A stretch of 64,000 bases of DNA from Flavobacterium sp. (GTDB lineage: Bacteria > Bacteroidota > Bacteroidia > Flavobacteriales > Flavobacteriaceae), in assembly GCF_027531905.1 (NCBI RefSeq), contig NZ_JAPZSU010000013.1, positions 1 through 64,000 on the forward strand, given 5' to 3'. Made by a program: the position numbers and the translations under genes. Below are positions 9,232 through 17,226 of the stretch, in pieces. Each line of letters begins with the position of its first letter. The stretch's first letter is position 1. Under the pieces are notes generated by a model that made no database searches, was not told the DNA's origin, and saw only the letters and a list, made by a program, of their open reading frames with translations.

Positions 9232-9239
9232 TACCTTTG
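9232..9239 (+). promoter_or_regulatory. -7 box of the persulfide dioxygenase gene
   Basis: TACCTTTG matches TAnnTTTG, 23 nt before the ATG at 9263. An in-frame GTG at 9239 overlaps this box and is therefore unlikely to be the translation start. Confidence 0.55.
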
Positions 9240-9262
9240 TGTACTCAATAAAACAAAATACC

Positions 9263-10678
9263 ATGCAAATAGAACAAATATACACAGGTTGTTTAGCTCA
9301 AGGAGCTTACTACATCACTTCAAATGGAGAAGCAGCTATTATTGATCCTTTGAGAGAAGTACAACCATATTTAGACCGTTTAGAACGAGATGACGTTCGA
9401 TTAAAATATATTTTTGAAACACATTTTCATGCCGATTTCGTTTCGGGTCACTTGGATTTGAGCAAGGCTACTAATGCTCCCATTGTATATGGACCAACTG
9501 CAAAACCAGAATTTGAAGCTATTGTGGCTACAGATAATCAGATTTTTGAAATTGGAAACATCAAAATTAAAGTATTGCACACTCCAGGACACACTATGGA
9601 AAGTACTACCTATTTGTTGATTGACGAAACAGGTAAAGAACATGCCATATTCTCTGGAGACACTCTATTCATTGGAGATGTAGGACGTCCTGACTTAGCA
9701 CAAAAAGCCGCTGGAATGACACAGGAGCAATTGGCAGGCATCTTATTTCATTCGTTAAGAGATAAAATTATGACTCTAGCTGATGAAGTGATTGTGTATC
9801 CTGCGCACGGAGCTGGAAGTGCTTGTGGTAAAAACATGAGCAAAGAAACAGTTTCTACGATTGGACAACAAAAAGCTACCAATTATGCTTTAAGAACCAA
9901 TATGACTGAAGCCGAATTCATAAAAGAAGTAACCGACGGTTTATTGCCTCCTCCAGCCTATTTTGGAATGAATGTAGCCATGAATAAAAAAGGCTACGAA
10001 AGTTTTGAAAAAGTATTACACAACGGTATGAAAGCACTTTCGGCTACTGATTTTGAAAGAATAGCTGATGAAACAGGTGCTTTAGTTTTAGACACCCGAA
10101 ATAATGGTGATTTTTATAAAGCTTTTATTCCACAATCAATTAATATTGGAATCAATGGTGATTTTGCTCCTTGGGTGGGCGCCATGATTGCTGATGTTCA
10201 ACAACCCATACTTTTGGTTACCGAAAAAGGAAGAGAAGAAGAAACCGTTACCCGATTGAGTCGTGTGGGCTTTGACCATATTTTAGGACATCTTGAAGGA
10301 GGTTTTGAGTCTTGGACAAACGCCAATAAAGAAATCGATACGATTAATAGAATTTCAGCTGCTGAGTTTGAACAAAAGGTAAACACCGATAAAGATGTAA
10401 TTGTTGATATTAGAAAAGAAAGCGAATATTCAGCTGAACATATTGCCGAGGCTTACAACAAACCGTTATCAGCCATCAACGACTGGATAACCACTATCGA
10501 CCCGAAACAACATTTCTTTATGCATTGTGCCGGTGGATATCGTAGTATGATTGCGGCTTCTATTTTGCAAGCAAGAGGGTTTAGAAATTTCACTGAAATA
10601 GAAGGCGGTTTTAGCGCAATAGCAAAAACAACCGTTCCTAAAACGGATTTTGTGTGCCAAAGCAAAGTATTGAAGTAA
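9263..10678 (+). CDS. Persulfide dioxygenase-like metallo-beta-lactamase fused to two rhodanese domains
   Basis: A 471-residue protein with three parts. Residues 1-240 are a metallo-beta-lactamase domain of the ETHE1/CstB group: H54-F-H56-A-D58-F, the His of HTPGHTMESTTY and the Asp of SGDTLFIGDVGRPDL give the mononuclear iron site that oxidises glutathione- or CoA-type persulfide to sulfite. Residues about 265-360 form a rhodanese domain in which the active cysteine is absent (VTEKGREEE), so it is probably structural. The last 100 residues form a second rhodanese domain with an intact HCAGGYRS loop. This is the CstB-like architecture. It should act in the cytoplasm, feeding the TauE/SafE exporter upstream. 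Confidence 0.92.
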   Translation: MQIEQIYTGCLAQGAYYITSNGEAAIIDPLREVQPYLDRLERDDVRLKYIFETHFHADFVSGHLDLSKATNAPIVYGPTAKPEFEAIVATDNQIFEIGNIKIKVLHTPGHTMESTTYLLIDETGKEHAIFSGDTLFIGDVGRPDLAQKAAGMTQEQLAGILFHSLRDKIMTLADEVIVYPAHGAGSACGKNMSKETVSTIGQQKATNYALRTNMTEAEFIKEVTDGLLPPPAYFGMNVAMNKKGYESFEKVLHNGMKALSATDFERIADETGALVLDTRNNGDFYKAFIPQSINIGINGDFAPWVGAMIADVQQPILLVTEKGREEETVTRLSRVGFDHILGHLEGGFESWTNANKEIDTINRISAAEFEQKVNTDKDVIVDIRKESEYSAEHIAEAYNKPLSAINDWITTIDPKQHFFMHCAGGYRSMIAASILQARGFRNFTEIEGGFSAIAKTTVPKTDFVCQSKVLK

Positions 10679-10826
10679 GGTAAAGGTTAGAAATTAGAGG
10701 TTAGAAGTTTTGCGTTCTTTGCGTAATCCATAGCGAACCTTGCGGTTAGAAATACAAGAAGTAAAATACTACTTGAAAAAGACAATACTTGAACAAATAG
10801 TACATTAACAACTAAAATTAATCATC

Positions 10827-11030
10827 ATGAAAAAAAACATGGGTGTTACCGACAAAAGAATTCGAGTTTTCATAGCCGTCTTGCTTTTTGGGCTATACTA
10901 TTTCAAAGTAATTGAGGGAACTTTGGGTATGATTGGATTAGGGTTAGCGCTAGTATTTGTGTTAACGAGTTTTATTAGTTTTTGTCCGTTGTATTTGCCG
11001 TTTGGAATTTCGACGATTAAAAAAAAATAA
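10827..11030 (+). CDS. Small YgaP-like (DUF2892) membrane protein
   Basis: A 67-residue protein with two hydrophobic helices (about 12-28 and 33-50), beginning MKKNMGVTDKRIRV and containing the FCPLYLPFGIST motif of the DUF2892/YgaP transmembrane family. In YgaP this part anchors a rhodanese; here it is a free-standing peptide that ends 2 nt before the next gene, so the two are likely co-translated. Position between the persulfide dioxygenase and a thiol methyltransferase fits sulfur handling at the membrane; the exact task is unknown. Confidence 0.82.
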   Translation: MKKNMGVTDKRIRVFIAVLLFGLYYFKVIEGTLGMIGLGLALVFVLTSFISFCPLYLPFGISTIKKK

Positions 11031-11032
11031 GT

Positions 11033-11866
11033 ATGAAGGATTTGAATTGTTGTGTAACGAGTTGTGAGAAACCATTAGACGAATCGTATTGGGATTTGCA
11101 ATACCAATCTGAAACTACAGGTTGGGATTTGGGAGCGATTTCTCCACCAATCAAAGCATATATTGACCAATTGAAAGATACTGCAATTTCGGTATTGATT
11201 CCGGGTTGTGGGAATACGTATGAAGCGGAATACCTTTTAGAAAAAGGGTTTACCAATATTACTGTGATTGATATTGCTCCAACTCTAGTTGAAAAGTTAA
11301 AAGAAAAATTCAAAAGTACAGCTGCTATTCGTATTATTCAAGGGGATTTTTTTGAACATCAAGGCAGTTATGATTTGATTTTGGAACAAACTTTCTTTTG
11401 TGCTTTGCCTCCGCAAATGCGTCAAAAATACGTTTGGAAAATGCATCAATTAGTGTCCAAAAATGGAAAAATAGCGGGGCTACTTTTTAATCGCAGTTTT
11501 GAGGTAAGTCCTCCTTTTGGTGGGAGTAAAACCGAATACGAACAGTTATTTTCAGAAGCTTTTCAATTTAAAATTCTAGAAACATCCTATAACTCGGTTA
11601 CGCCTAGAGCGCAATCGGAATTGTTTTTTGTTTTTGAGAAAAAATCGGAAGTGATTGTACAATGTTTTGCTTTGAGTGGCATTACTTGTTCGAATTGTAC
11701 GAAAACGGTACTTCAGAAAATAGGTGCAATTCCAGAAGTAATTAATGCACAAATCAATAGTACTTTTACTGATTTGATTGTTATGAGTACCAACGAAATC
11801 TCTCTAGAACAATTGAAAGAAGTACTTGCTTATGAACCAGAGTACAGTATTGCGCTTGTTGATTAA
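11033..11866 (+). CDS. TPMT-type thiol/sulfide methyltransferase fused to an HMA-like domain
   Basis: A 277-residue two-domain protein. Residues 15-200 are a class I methyltransferase of the thiopurine/thiol methyltransferase type: YWDLQYQSETTGWDLG at the front, SAM motif I VLIPGCGN (54-61), and EQTFFCALPP. Residues about 208-277 look like a heavy-metal-associated/copper chaperone-like ferredoxin fold with the motif GITCSNC (Cys219, Cys222). Cysteines 6, 7 and 11 add thiols at the N-terminus. In this neighbourhood the likely substrate is hydrogen sulfide or a small thiol. The C-terminal domain might bind a thiophilic metal or hold a persulfide; this is inference. Confidence 0.82.
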   Translation: MKDLNCCVTSCEKPLDESYWDLQYQSETTGWDLGAISPPIKAYIDQLKDTAISVLIPGCGNTYEAEYLLEKGFTNITVIDIAPTLVEKLKEKFKSTAAIRIIQGDFFEHQGSYDLILEQTFFCALPPQMRQKYVWKMHQLVSKNGKIAGLLFNRSFEVSPPFGGSKTEYEQLFSEAFQFKILETSYNSVTPRAQSELFFVFEKKSEVIVQCFALSGITCSNCTKTVLQKIGAIPEVINAQINSTFTDLIVMSTNEISLEQLKEVLAYEPEYSIALVD

Positions 11867-11935
11867 ACTTTCGTACTGTTGTATGCTTTTGAAATCATTA
11901 TTTTTTCAAGTTAAAGGCTAAAGTATTTAAAATAT

Positions 11936-12200
11936 ACCTACAAGGTTTTGAAAACCTTGCAGGAAATTGAACTCAAAAAAACACCTATAGGATTTCGAAA
12001 ACCTTGCAGGAAATCGAATTCAAAATATACCTACAAGGTTTTGAAAACCTTGCAGGAAATGAAATTCAAAAACACCTATAGGATTTCGAAAATCTTGCAG
12101 GAAATTGAACTTAAAAATACCTACAAGGCTTTGAAAACCTTGCAGGAAATGGAGTTTAAAAAAGGCTTAAAATTTTTTGAAAACCTTAAAGGAAATTGAA
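11936..12200. repeat. Tandem array of 45-47 bp palindromic repeats
   Basis: Five clear units start at 11936, 11983, 12029, 12074 and 12119, with a decayed sixth to about 12200. Each begins ACCTA and contains the AAGGTTTT/AAAACCTT dyad followed by CTTGCAGGAAAT. Units alternate between two types, ACAAGGTTTTG (1, 3, 5) and ATAGGATTTCG (2, 4), so the array probably grew by duplication of a two-unit block of about 91 bp. An 83-codon open frame crosses it by chance. The core is the same palindrome family as at 1316, 45298, 46381 and 46439. Confidence 0.9.
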
Positions 12201-12260
12201 CTCGGGTTTGCAAAATAAAGAATAGCAACAATGAATACTAAGATGCAAATTGCTGCTCTT

Positions 12261-12334
12261 TAACCCCGATAGCAGCGGCATCCTTTGCTTTTTTCCTTTA
12301 AAAAAGCAAAGATATAGCGGATAGCGGGACGGTG
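12261..12334 (-). repeat. Structured dispersed repeat, copy D
   Basis: Read on the minus strand it has the family flanks CGTCCCGCTATCCGCTATAT and GGATGCCGCTGCTATCGGGG around a 12-bp stem, CTTTGCTTTTTT with AAAAAAGCAAAG (12283-12294 and 12300-12311), loop 5 nt. The stem sequence differs completely from the other copies while pairing is kept. Confidence 0.8.
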
Positions 12335-12400
12335 TTTCCTGAAATGCCCATTTGTTGCTGTTCCTAAAAATAATAATAAATCAAAATTATAAACACAAAA

Positions 12401-12589
12401 ATGAAAACACTTTTATTTAGCAATTGGCATTTGATGCGCTGGGTTCGATTGGTTTTTGCCCTATTCTTATTTGGAGAGGCTTATGCTACTCGAGAATGGT
12501 TTTTTATTGTTTTTGGTTTGTTTTTCTTATTACAAGCTTTGTTTAACTGGGGTTGCGGGGCAAATGGTTGCGCTATTCCTAAAAAATAA
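12401..12589 (+). CDS. Small two-helix membrane protein (DUF2892-like)
   Basis: A 62-residue protein with two hydrophobic helices (about 12-28 and 33-48) and a C-terminal GCGANGCAIPKK tail with two cysteines. It resembles small DUF2892-like proteins found beside thioredoxin genes in flavobacteria. It starts an apparent three-gene operon with thioredoxin (7-nt gap) and the DUF6132 protein. A role as membrane partner in thiol or sulfane-sulfur transfer is possible but not shown. Confidence 0.72.
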   Translation: MKTLLFSNWHLMRWVRLVFALFLFGEAYATREWFFIVFGLFFLLQALFNWGCGANGCAIPKK

Positions 12590-12596
12590 ATAGACT

Positions 12597-12899
12597 ATGA
12601 ATGCTTTTCAAGAATTGATACAGAAAGACCAACCTGTTTTGGTTGACTTTTTCGCGACTTGGTGTGGTCCTTGCCAAATGCTCGCTCCTATTCTAAAACA
12701 AGTAAAGGAAAGCCTTAGCGAACGTATCACAATTATCAAAATTGATGTGGACAAAAATCAAGCGATTGCGGCTCAGTACCAAGTAAGCGGGGTGCCCACC
12801 ATGCTTTTGTTTCAAAACGGAAAACAATTGTGGAGACAATCTGGGGTGGTGAGCAAAGATGAATTGGTCAAAATTATCGTAGAAAAAAGCAACTCATGA
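12597..12899 (+). CDS. Thioredoxin
   Basis: A 100-residue single-domain thioredoxin with the active site WCGPC at residues 22-26 and the cis-Pro loop SGVPTMLLF. There is no signal peptide, so it acts in the cytoplasm as a dithiol reductant. It is sandwiched between two very small cysteine-bearing membrane proteins, overlapping the second by 4 nt (ATGA), which suggests it delivers electrons to, or removes sulfane sulfur from, membrane partners in the sulfur island. Confidence 0.93.
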   Translation: MNAFQELIQKDQPVLVDFFATWCGPCQMLAPILKQVKESLSERITIIKIDVDKNQAIAAQYQVSGVPTMLLFQNGKQLWRQSGVVSKDELVKIIVEKSNS

Positions 12900-13090
12900 G
12901 TAAACAAGTTATTATTGTAACTGTAATTGGAATCGCTATTGGATTACTCGCAGGATATTGGTATTATGCAGCCATTGGTTGCTCTTCTGGGAGCTGCGCT
13001 ATTACCTCAAAACCAATCAATAGCACTTTATACGGTGGGTTATTGGGAGGATTAATTGGCAATTTGTTTGAAAAAAAGAATAAGAAATAA
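12896..13090 (+). CDS. DUF6132-type small membrane protein
   Basis: A 64-residue protein with a first membrane helix at about 5-25, the cysteine motif GCSSGSCAITSKP, and a glycine-rich second helix (YGGLLGGLIGNLF). This matches the DUF6132 group of unknown function. Its start overlaps the thioredoxin stop codon by 4 nt, evidence for translational coupling. The two conserved cysteines are plausible thioredoxin targets. Confidence 0.75.
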   Translation: MSKQVIIVTVIGIAIGLLAGYWYYAAIGCSSGSCAITSKPINSTLYGGLLGGLIGNLFEKKNKK

Positions 13091-13096
13091 TTCTCC

Positions 13097-13552
13097 TTAA
13101 TCTTTTACATGTAACCATTTTAGGATCATTTGCTCTAAATCGTTTGGTAAAATAGGTTTTGATAAATAGTCATTCATTCCAAATTTTAAACTCTTCTCTC
13201 TTTCCCCATCCAAAATTCCTGCTGTTAGTGCAATAATGGGAACATTTTTATACTTTTCTATTTTTCTAATTGCTGTAGTTGTTTCAAAACCATTCATGAT
13301 TGGCATTTGAAGATCCATTAATATCAAATCAAATAGCGTTTCATTAATACAAACAAGTGCTTCTTCTCCATTTTGAGCTTCTACAATGGTAGCTTTTGGG
13401 ATAATTTTTTTTATGAGGGTAACTGCTAAAAAACGATTTACAATATTGTCTTCGACAATCAAAACTACCGCTTTTTCTTCTATAGCTTTTTTTTGTTTTC
13501 CTGTTTCAATTATTTTTTCCAATGATTTCATTTTCTGTACATTATTTTTCAA
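13097..13552 (-). CDS. Stand-alone response-regulator receiver protein
   Basis: A 151-residue protein that is only a receiver domain (about 28-148): acidic pocket VEDN, phospho-acceptor Asp in LILMDLQMP, Thr in IALTAG, and the KP of LSKPI. There is no output domain and no kinase gene nearby; the MNGFETTTAIRK form resembles receivers split from hybrid kinases. It may shuttle phosphate or bind a partner. A second in-frame Met at codon 8 is an alternative start. It is convergent with the thioredoxin operon with only 6 nt between stops. Confidence 0.88.
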   Translation of the reverse strand: MKNNVQKMKSLEKIIETGKQKKAIEEKAVVLIVEDNIVNRFLAVTLIKKIIPKATIVEAQNGEEALVCINETLFDLILMDLQMPIMNGFETTTAIRKIEKYKNVPIIALTAGILDGEREKSLKFGMNDYLSKPILPNDLEQMILKWLHVKD

Positions 13553-13687
13553 AGATAATAGAAAAATTAGAATTCCCTATCTTACATATTTTGTCTTTTT
13601 TTTTGTAATTGTTTATTATAGAACGAAATAACTCATATTATTCAGCATCTTATGTTTAAATCTAAATAAAATGTTAAAGTTTAAACA

Positions 13688-13725
13688 TTTGTATATACAT
13701 ATAAAAAAAGTGATACATTTGTATC
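13688..13725 (+). promoter_or_regulatory. MarR-gene promoter with two palindromes
   Basis: A TTTG at 13688-13691 and a -7 box TACATTTG at 13714-13721 form a Bacteroidota promoter (22-nt spacing). Two dyads overlap it: TGTATATACA (13690-13699) on the -33 element and GATACA-TT-TGTATC (13712-13725) on the -7 box. Both contain TGTAT, as expected for autorepression by the MarR protein encoded just downstream. Confidence 0.6.
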
Positions 13726-13747
13726 GACAAATAAAGTAAGTACAAAC

Positions 13748-14209
13748 ATGAAAATAGAAGAAATTTTAAAAAGCACTGTTGATTATAACCCGTCAACACG
13801 TGTAAATTTGAATATCATGTATACTCAAATTGTTATTTCAGAAAGTTTTAATGAAATACTGAAACCACATGACATATCTAGTGAACAATATAATGTATTG
13901 CGTATTCTGAGAGGACAAAAAGGAAAACCTGCTAATATGTGTGTAATTCAAGAGCGCATGTTGGCCAAAACAAGCAACACCACTCGTTTAGTAGATAAAT
14001 TATTGTTAAAAGATTTGGTAACACGTAATGTTTGTCCTGAAAACAGAAGAAAAATTGAAGTTTTAATTACAGCAAAAGGACTTGCTCTTTTGGAAGAATT
14101 AGAACCACAACTTAAAGTACATCAAGAAACATTTGCAAATAATTTAAGTCTAGAAGAATTACAACAATTAAATTACTTATTAGAAAAATATAGAACTAAA
14201 TCAATATAA
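13748..14209 (+). CDS. MarR-family transcriptional regulator
   Basis: A 153-residue MarR-type winged-helix protein. The recognition region CVIQERMLAKTSNTTRLVDKLLLKDLVTRNVCPENRRKIEVLIT carries the family pattern, including the wing ENRRKIEV. It lies 10 nt ahead of a nitroreductase-like gene and a YceI gene, a grouping that suggests response to electrophiles or oxidants. Two palindromes overlapping its own promoter support autorepression. The ligand is unknown; Cys residues in NVCPEN and ANMCV could be redox-sensitive. Confidence 0.9.
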   Translation: MKIEEILKSTVDYNPSTRVNLNIMYTQIVISESFNEILKPHDISSEQYNVLRILRGQKGKPANMCVIQERMLAKTSNTTRLVDKLLLKDLVTRNVCPENRRKIEVLITAKGLALLEELEPQLKVHQETFANNLSLEELQQLNYLLEKYRTKSI

Positions 14210-14219
14210 ATCAATCAAT

Positions 14220-14852
14220 ATGAATACATTTTTAGACCATCAAAATTGGAGATACGCAACTAAAAAATTCGACGCTAGCAAAAAAATAAGCACCGAAGAT
14301 TTGAACACCTTAAAAGAAGCCATTCGTTTGAGCTCTTCTTCTTATGGGTTACAATTATACAAAGTTATAGTTGTTGATAATCCGGAATTAAGAGCCCAGC
14401 TACAACCGGCAGCTTGGGGACAAAGTCAAATTACAGAAGCCTCTCACCTATTTGTTTTTGCCAATCAAACTGTTGTTGGTAACGAAGATATTGAGGGGTA
14501 TTTAAAAAATGCAGAACAAACTAGAAATCTGCCAGAAGGCGCCATGAATGCATACGGAGATTTTATGAAAGGCGGTATACTTACTATGCCAGAAGAGGTA
14601 AAAAAAGTTTGGACAGCTAAACAAACTTATTTAGCTTTGGGTAATTTACTTAATGCGGCTGCTGAATTAAAGATTGACACTACTCCGATGGAAGGTTTTG
14701 ACCCTGCTCAATTTAATGCTATTCTAGGTTTAGATAAACTTAACTTAAATGCAGCAGTTATTGCAGCCGTAGGATACCGTCACGACGAAGACAAAACGCA
14801 ACATTATGCAAAAGTTAGAAAATCTACTGAAGATTTATTTATTACACTATAA
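14220..14852 (+). CDS. NfsB-like NAD(P)H nitroreductase
   Basis: A 210-residue FMN-dependent oxidoreductase of the nitroreductase family. It has the N-terminal WRYATKKFDASKK, the FMN-contacting SSSSYGLQLYKVIVV, and the C-terminal VIAAVGYRHDEDK. Such enzymes reduce nitro compounds and quinones with NAD(P)H in the cytoplasm. It is 10 nt behind the MarR gene, so control by that repressor is likely. Confidence 0.9.
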   Translation: MNTFLDHQNWRYATKKFDASKKISTEDLNTLKEAIRLSSSSYGLQLYKVIVVDNPELRAQLQPAAWGQSQITEASHLFVFANQTVVGNEDIEGYLKNAEQTRNLPEGAMNAYGDFMKGGILTMPEEVKKVWTAKQTYLALGNLLNAAAELKIDTTPMEGFDPAQFNAILGLDKLNLNAAVIAAVGYRHDEDKTQHYAKVRKSTEDLFITL

Positions 14853-14890
14853 TTAACAATTCAAAAATTAATATTAAAACCAATTTACAC

Positions 14891-15454
14891 ATGAAAAATT
14901 TAAAATCAATTGCATTAGCATTCCTAGCTTTGGTTACAGTAACAGTAACGGCACAAACAAAAAAAATTAACGTAGCTGGAAGCTCTATCGAATGGTTGGG
15001 TAAAAAAGTAACTGGCCAACACAATGGAACTGTAAACTTCAAAGATGGTGCTTTAGTTTTCAAAGGAAAAGCTTTAAAAGGAGGTTCTTTTACAGTAGAT
15101 ATGAATTCTTTAACCGCAACTGACTTAAAAGGAGAATACCAAGGAAAATTGAATGGTCACTTAAAGGACGATGATTTTTTTGGTACTGAAAAATTCCCTA
15201 CAGCTACTTTAGTTTTTAAAAATATTGGAGCAAAAGCCAAAGATGTGTATGCGGTAACTGCAGATTTAACCATCAAAGGGATTACAAAACCTGTTACATT
15301 TGATATTACTGTAAAAGGCAATACTGCAACAACAACCTTCAACGTAGATAGAACGAAATATGGTATTGAATATAATTCAAAATCAATCTTTTCTGCTATT
15401 GGTGACAAAGCGATCAATGACGAATTTGAGTTGAAAGTGACTTTGAAATTCTAA
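14891..15454 (+). CDS. YceI-family periplasmic lipid-binding-like protein
   Basis: A 187-residue YceI protein. A signal peptide (to about residue 21, VTAQ) precedes an eight-stranded lipocalin-like barrel with the family segments GGSFTVDMNSLTATDL, LKDDDFFGTEKFPTATL and ADLTIKGITKPVTFDI. Relatives bind isoprenoid chains in the periplasm. It closes the MarR-nitroreductase-YceI unit and is followed by a clear terminator. Confidence 0.92.
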   Translation: MKNLKSIALAFLALVTVTVTAQTKKINVAGSSIEWLGKKVTGQHNGTVNFKDGALVFKGKALKGGSFTVDMNSLTATDLKGEYQGKLNGHLKDDDFFGTEKFPTATLVFKNIGAKAKDVYAVTADLTIKGITKPVTFDITVKGNTATTTFNVDRTKYGIEYNSKSIFSAIGDKAINDEFELKVTLKF

Positions 15455-15473
15455 TTTCAGCCCATTATACTTT

Positions 15474-15505
15474 AAAAGCCTCAATTATGTTGGGGCTTTT
15501 TTTTT
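15474..15505 (+). terminator. Intrinsic terminator after the YceI gene
   Basis: AAAAGCCTCAA pairs with TTGGGGCTTTT (11-bp stem with one G-T pair, 5-nt loop) and is followed by a run of nine or more T. Confidence 0.85.
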
Positions 15506-15627
15506 AAATAAATTCAATGTAAGTCACTTTACCAAATCGTAAAAAAATGATTAAATTCATCAGGAAATACACCTTTTTAATAATATATTCTTAACCTTTT
15601 TTAGTTATTATTTTAAAACACTACTAC

Positions 15628-15635
15628 TACATTTG
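15628..15635 (+). promoter_or_regulatory. -7 box upstream of the first beta-helix paralog
   Basis: TACATTTG matches TAnnTTTG about 55 nt before the start codon. No clear -33 element is seen. Confidence 0.4.
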
Positions 15636-15690
15636 ACTTGTTAAATAAGCCGATCTTATCAATAGACTTTATTTTAAACAATCGTAAAAA

Positions 15691-16971
15691 ATGAAAAACA
15701 AAGTAGTACTTATTATCTGCACCTTGAGCTTTTTTTCTTTATCGGCTCAACAAGTAAAAGGAATTTATGGCTCTTCAAATTGGATGGACAATTGGACCAA
15801 TTTTAAACCAAGCACAACAGAATATCATGAAGCTAATGCGATCTTAACCGGAATAATCGACAAAGACACCAAATTAGATAGCAACAGCACCTATCGCTTG
15901 GAAGGAACAGTATATGTTATCAATAACGCTACATTAACTATAGAAGCTGGCACCATTATAAGAGGGGACGATATGACTTGTGGTACCCTTGTCATAACAA
16001 GAGGTGCCAAAATCATTGCTGAAGGAACAGAAAAAAATCCGATTGTTTTCACATCAAACAAAGCAACATCTGTAAGAAAACCAGGTGATTGGGGCGGAAT
16101 TTTGTTACTTAGCGACGCCCCCATCAATAAAGCTGGAATCAATGGTCAGTCTTTATTAGACTTTAACTTGGATGCTTCTAAATGTACTTATGGAGGCGCA
16201 AATCCAGAGGCTAATTCAGGTATTCTGAAATATGTTCGCATAGAATATGCTGGAAGAAAACTAAATGCTTTAAAAGAGTTAAATGGTTTATCATTGGCTG
16301 GTGTAGGTAAGCAAACCACGCTAAATCATATTCAAATAAGCTATTCAAATGACGACTCTTTTGAATGCTATGGTGGAGATGTCAACCTAGATCACTTGAT
16401 TTCTTATCGTACTACTGATGATGACTTCGATTTTACTCAAGGGGTGCAAGCTACAATCACTAATACTATTGCTATACGTCATCCGTTTTCGTCAGATGCT
16501 TCTGGATCAAGATGTTTTGAAGTAGATTCCTATGACAAAATTGAAAATGCTGACCCAAACAAAAAACTTACCACTATCCAAGCAAGCAATATCACACTAG
16601 TTAATCTTGAAGAAAACAACCAAGGTTTAGTAAAAGAATCCATTCATCTTAAAGAAAAATGTTATTTCTCTTTAAAAAATAGTGTAGTCTCTGGTTTTGC
16701 ACCATTTATATTATTGGATGGAAAAATTGGCCTTAACCCAGACAATTTAGCTAAAATTATACTAAAAGACATTGCTGTAAACAACTGCAAAGGGTCTATT
16801 GTTAGTGAAGATCAAAGTTTTAACGACAAATTAAAATATTGGCCAGATCCAGCAGCTATGGGAATTGAATTTACAACCACTCCAATTGTAAATTTGTTCA
16901 AATCCTCACAAATAAAAAGCAATCCAGATTTTAGAATAAAAGAAACTGCCGTATTAGTAAGTACGAACTAA
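15691..16971 (+). CDS. Secreted protein of unknown function, beta-helix-like (paralog 1)
   Basis: A 426-residue protein with a signal peptide (residues 1-19, SLSAQ). Mature repeats such as VYVINNATLTIEAGTIIRG, GTLVITRGAKIIAEGTEKNP and DWGGILLLSDAPINK are characteristic of right-handed parallel beta-helix surfaces found in many secreted Bacteroidota proteins. No catalytic motif or type IX sorting domain is visible, so function is unknown. Its neighbour at 17227 is a paralog of almost the same length with the same blocks in the same order, pointing to a tandem duplication. It has its own terminator. Confidence 0.75.
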   Translation: MKNKVVLIICTLSFFSLSAQQVKGIYGSSNWMDNWTNFKPSTTEYHEANAILTGIIDKDTKLDSNSTYRLEGTVYVINNATLTIEAGTIIRGDDMTCGTLVITRGAKIIAEGTEKNPIVFTSNKATSVRKPGDWGGILLLSDAPINKAGINGQSLLDFNLDASKCTYGGANPEANSGILKYVRIEYAGRKLNALKELNGLSLAGVGKQTTLNHIQISYSNDDSFECYGGDVNLDHLISYRTTDDDFDFTQGVQATITNTIAIRHPFSSDASGSRCFEVDSYDKIENADPNKKLTTIQASNITLVNLEENNQGLVKESIHLKEKCYFSLKNSVVSGFAPFILLDGKIGLNPDNLAKIILKDIAVNNCKGSIVSEDQSFNDKLKYWPDPAAMGIEFTTTPIVNLFKSSQIKSNPDFRIKETAVLVSTN

Positions 16972-17023
16972 AAATAACGTTACTTCATCGCTGATTCACT
17001 TTTACAAAATAAAAATTATTGGT

Positions 17024-17057
17024 AAAGAGCTAATTGTACTTCAATTAGCTCTTTTCT
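17024..17057 (+). terminator. Intrinsic terminator after paralog 1
   Basis: AAAGAGCTAATTG pairs with CAATTAGCTCTTT (13 bp, 5-nt loop) followed by TTTCT. It separates transcription of the two paralogs. Confidence 0.8.
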
Positions 17058-17143
17058 ATTTTACTGCATTTCTAGCGACTTTTTTATCAATAAAGAAGAT
17101 AAATATACATCAAAAAACTATTTTTAGTATAAAACTGTTAAGT

Positions 17144-17176
17144 TTTGGTTATTGTTATATTAATTTATTACTTTAG
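17144..17176 (+). promoter_or_regulatory. Promoter of the second beta-helix paralog
   Basis: TTTG at 17144-17147 and TACTTTAG at 17169-17176 (one mismatch to TAnnTTTG) with a 21-nt spacer, about 50 nt before the start codon. Confidence 0.4.
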
Positions 17177-17226
17177 TTTTTTAGTTAACCAAAAACAAAG
17201 TAAAGCCCCACTTTAAAACAATAAAA

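Noticed and set aside
11948..12199. 83-codon open frame
   Set aside because: It lies wholly inside the tandem palindrome array; the protein is just the repeat read through (KTLQEMEFKN-like units) and no start signal is seen.
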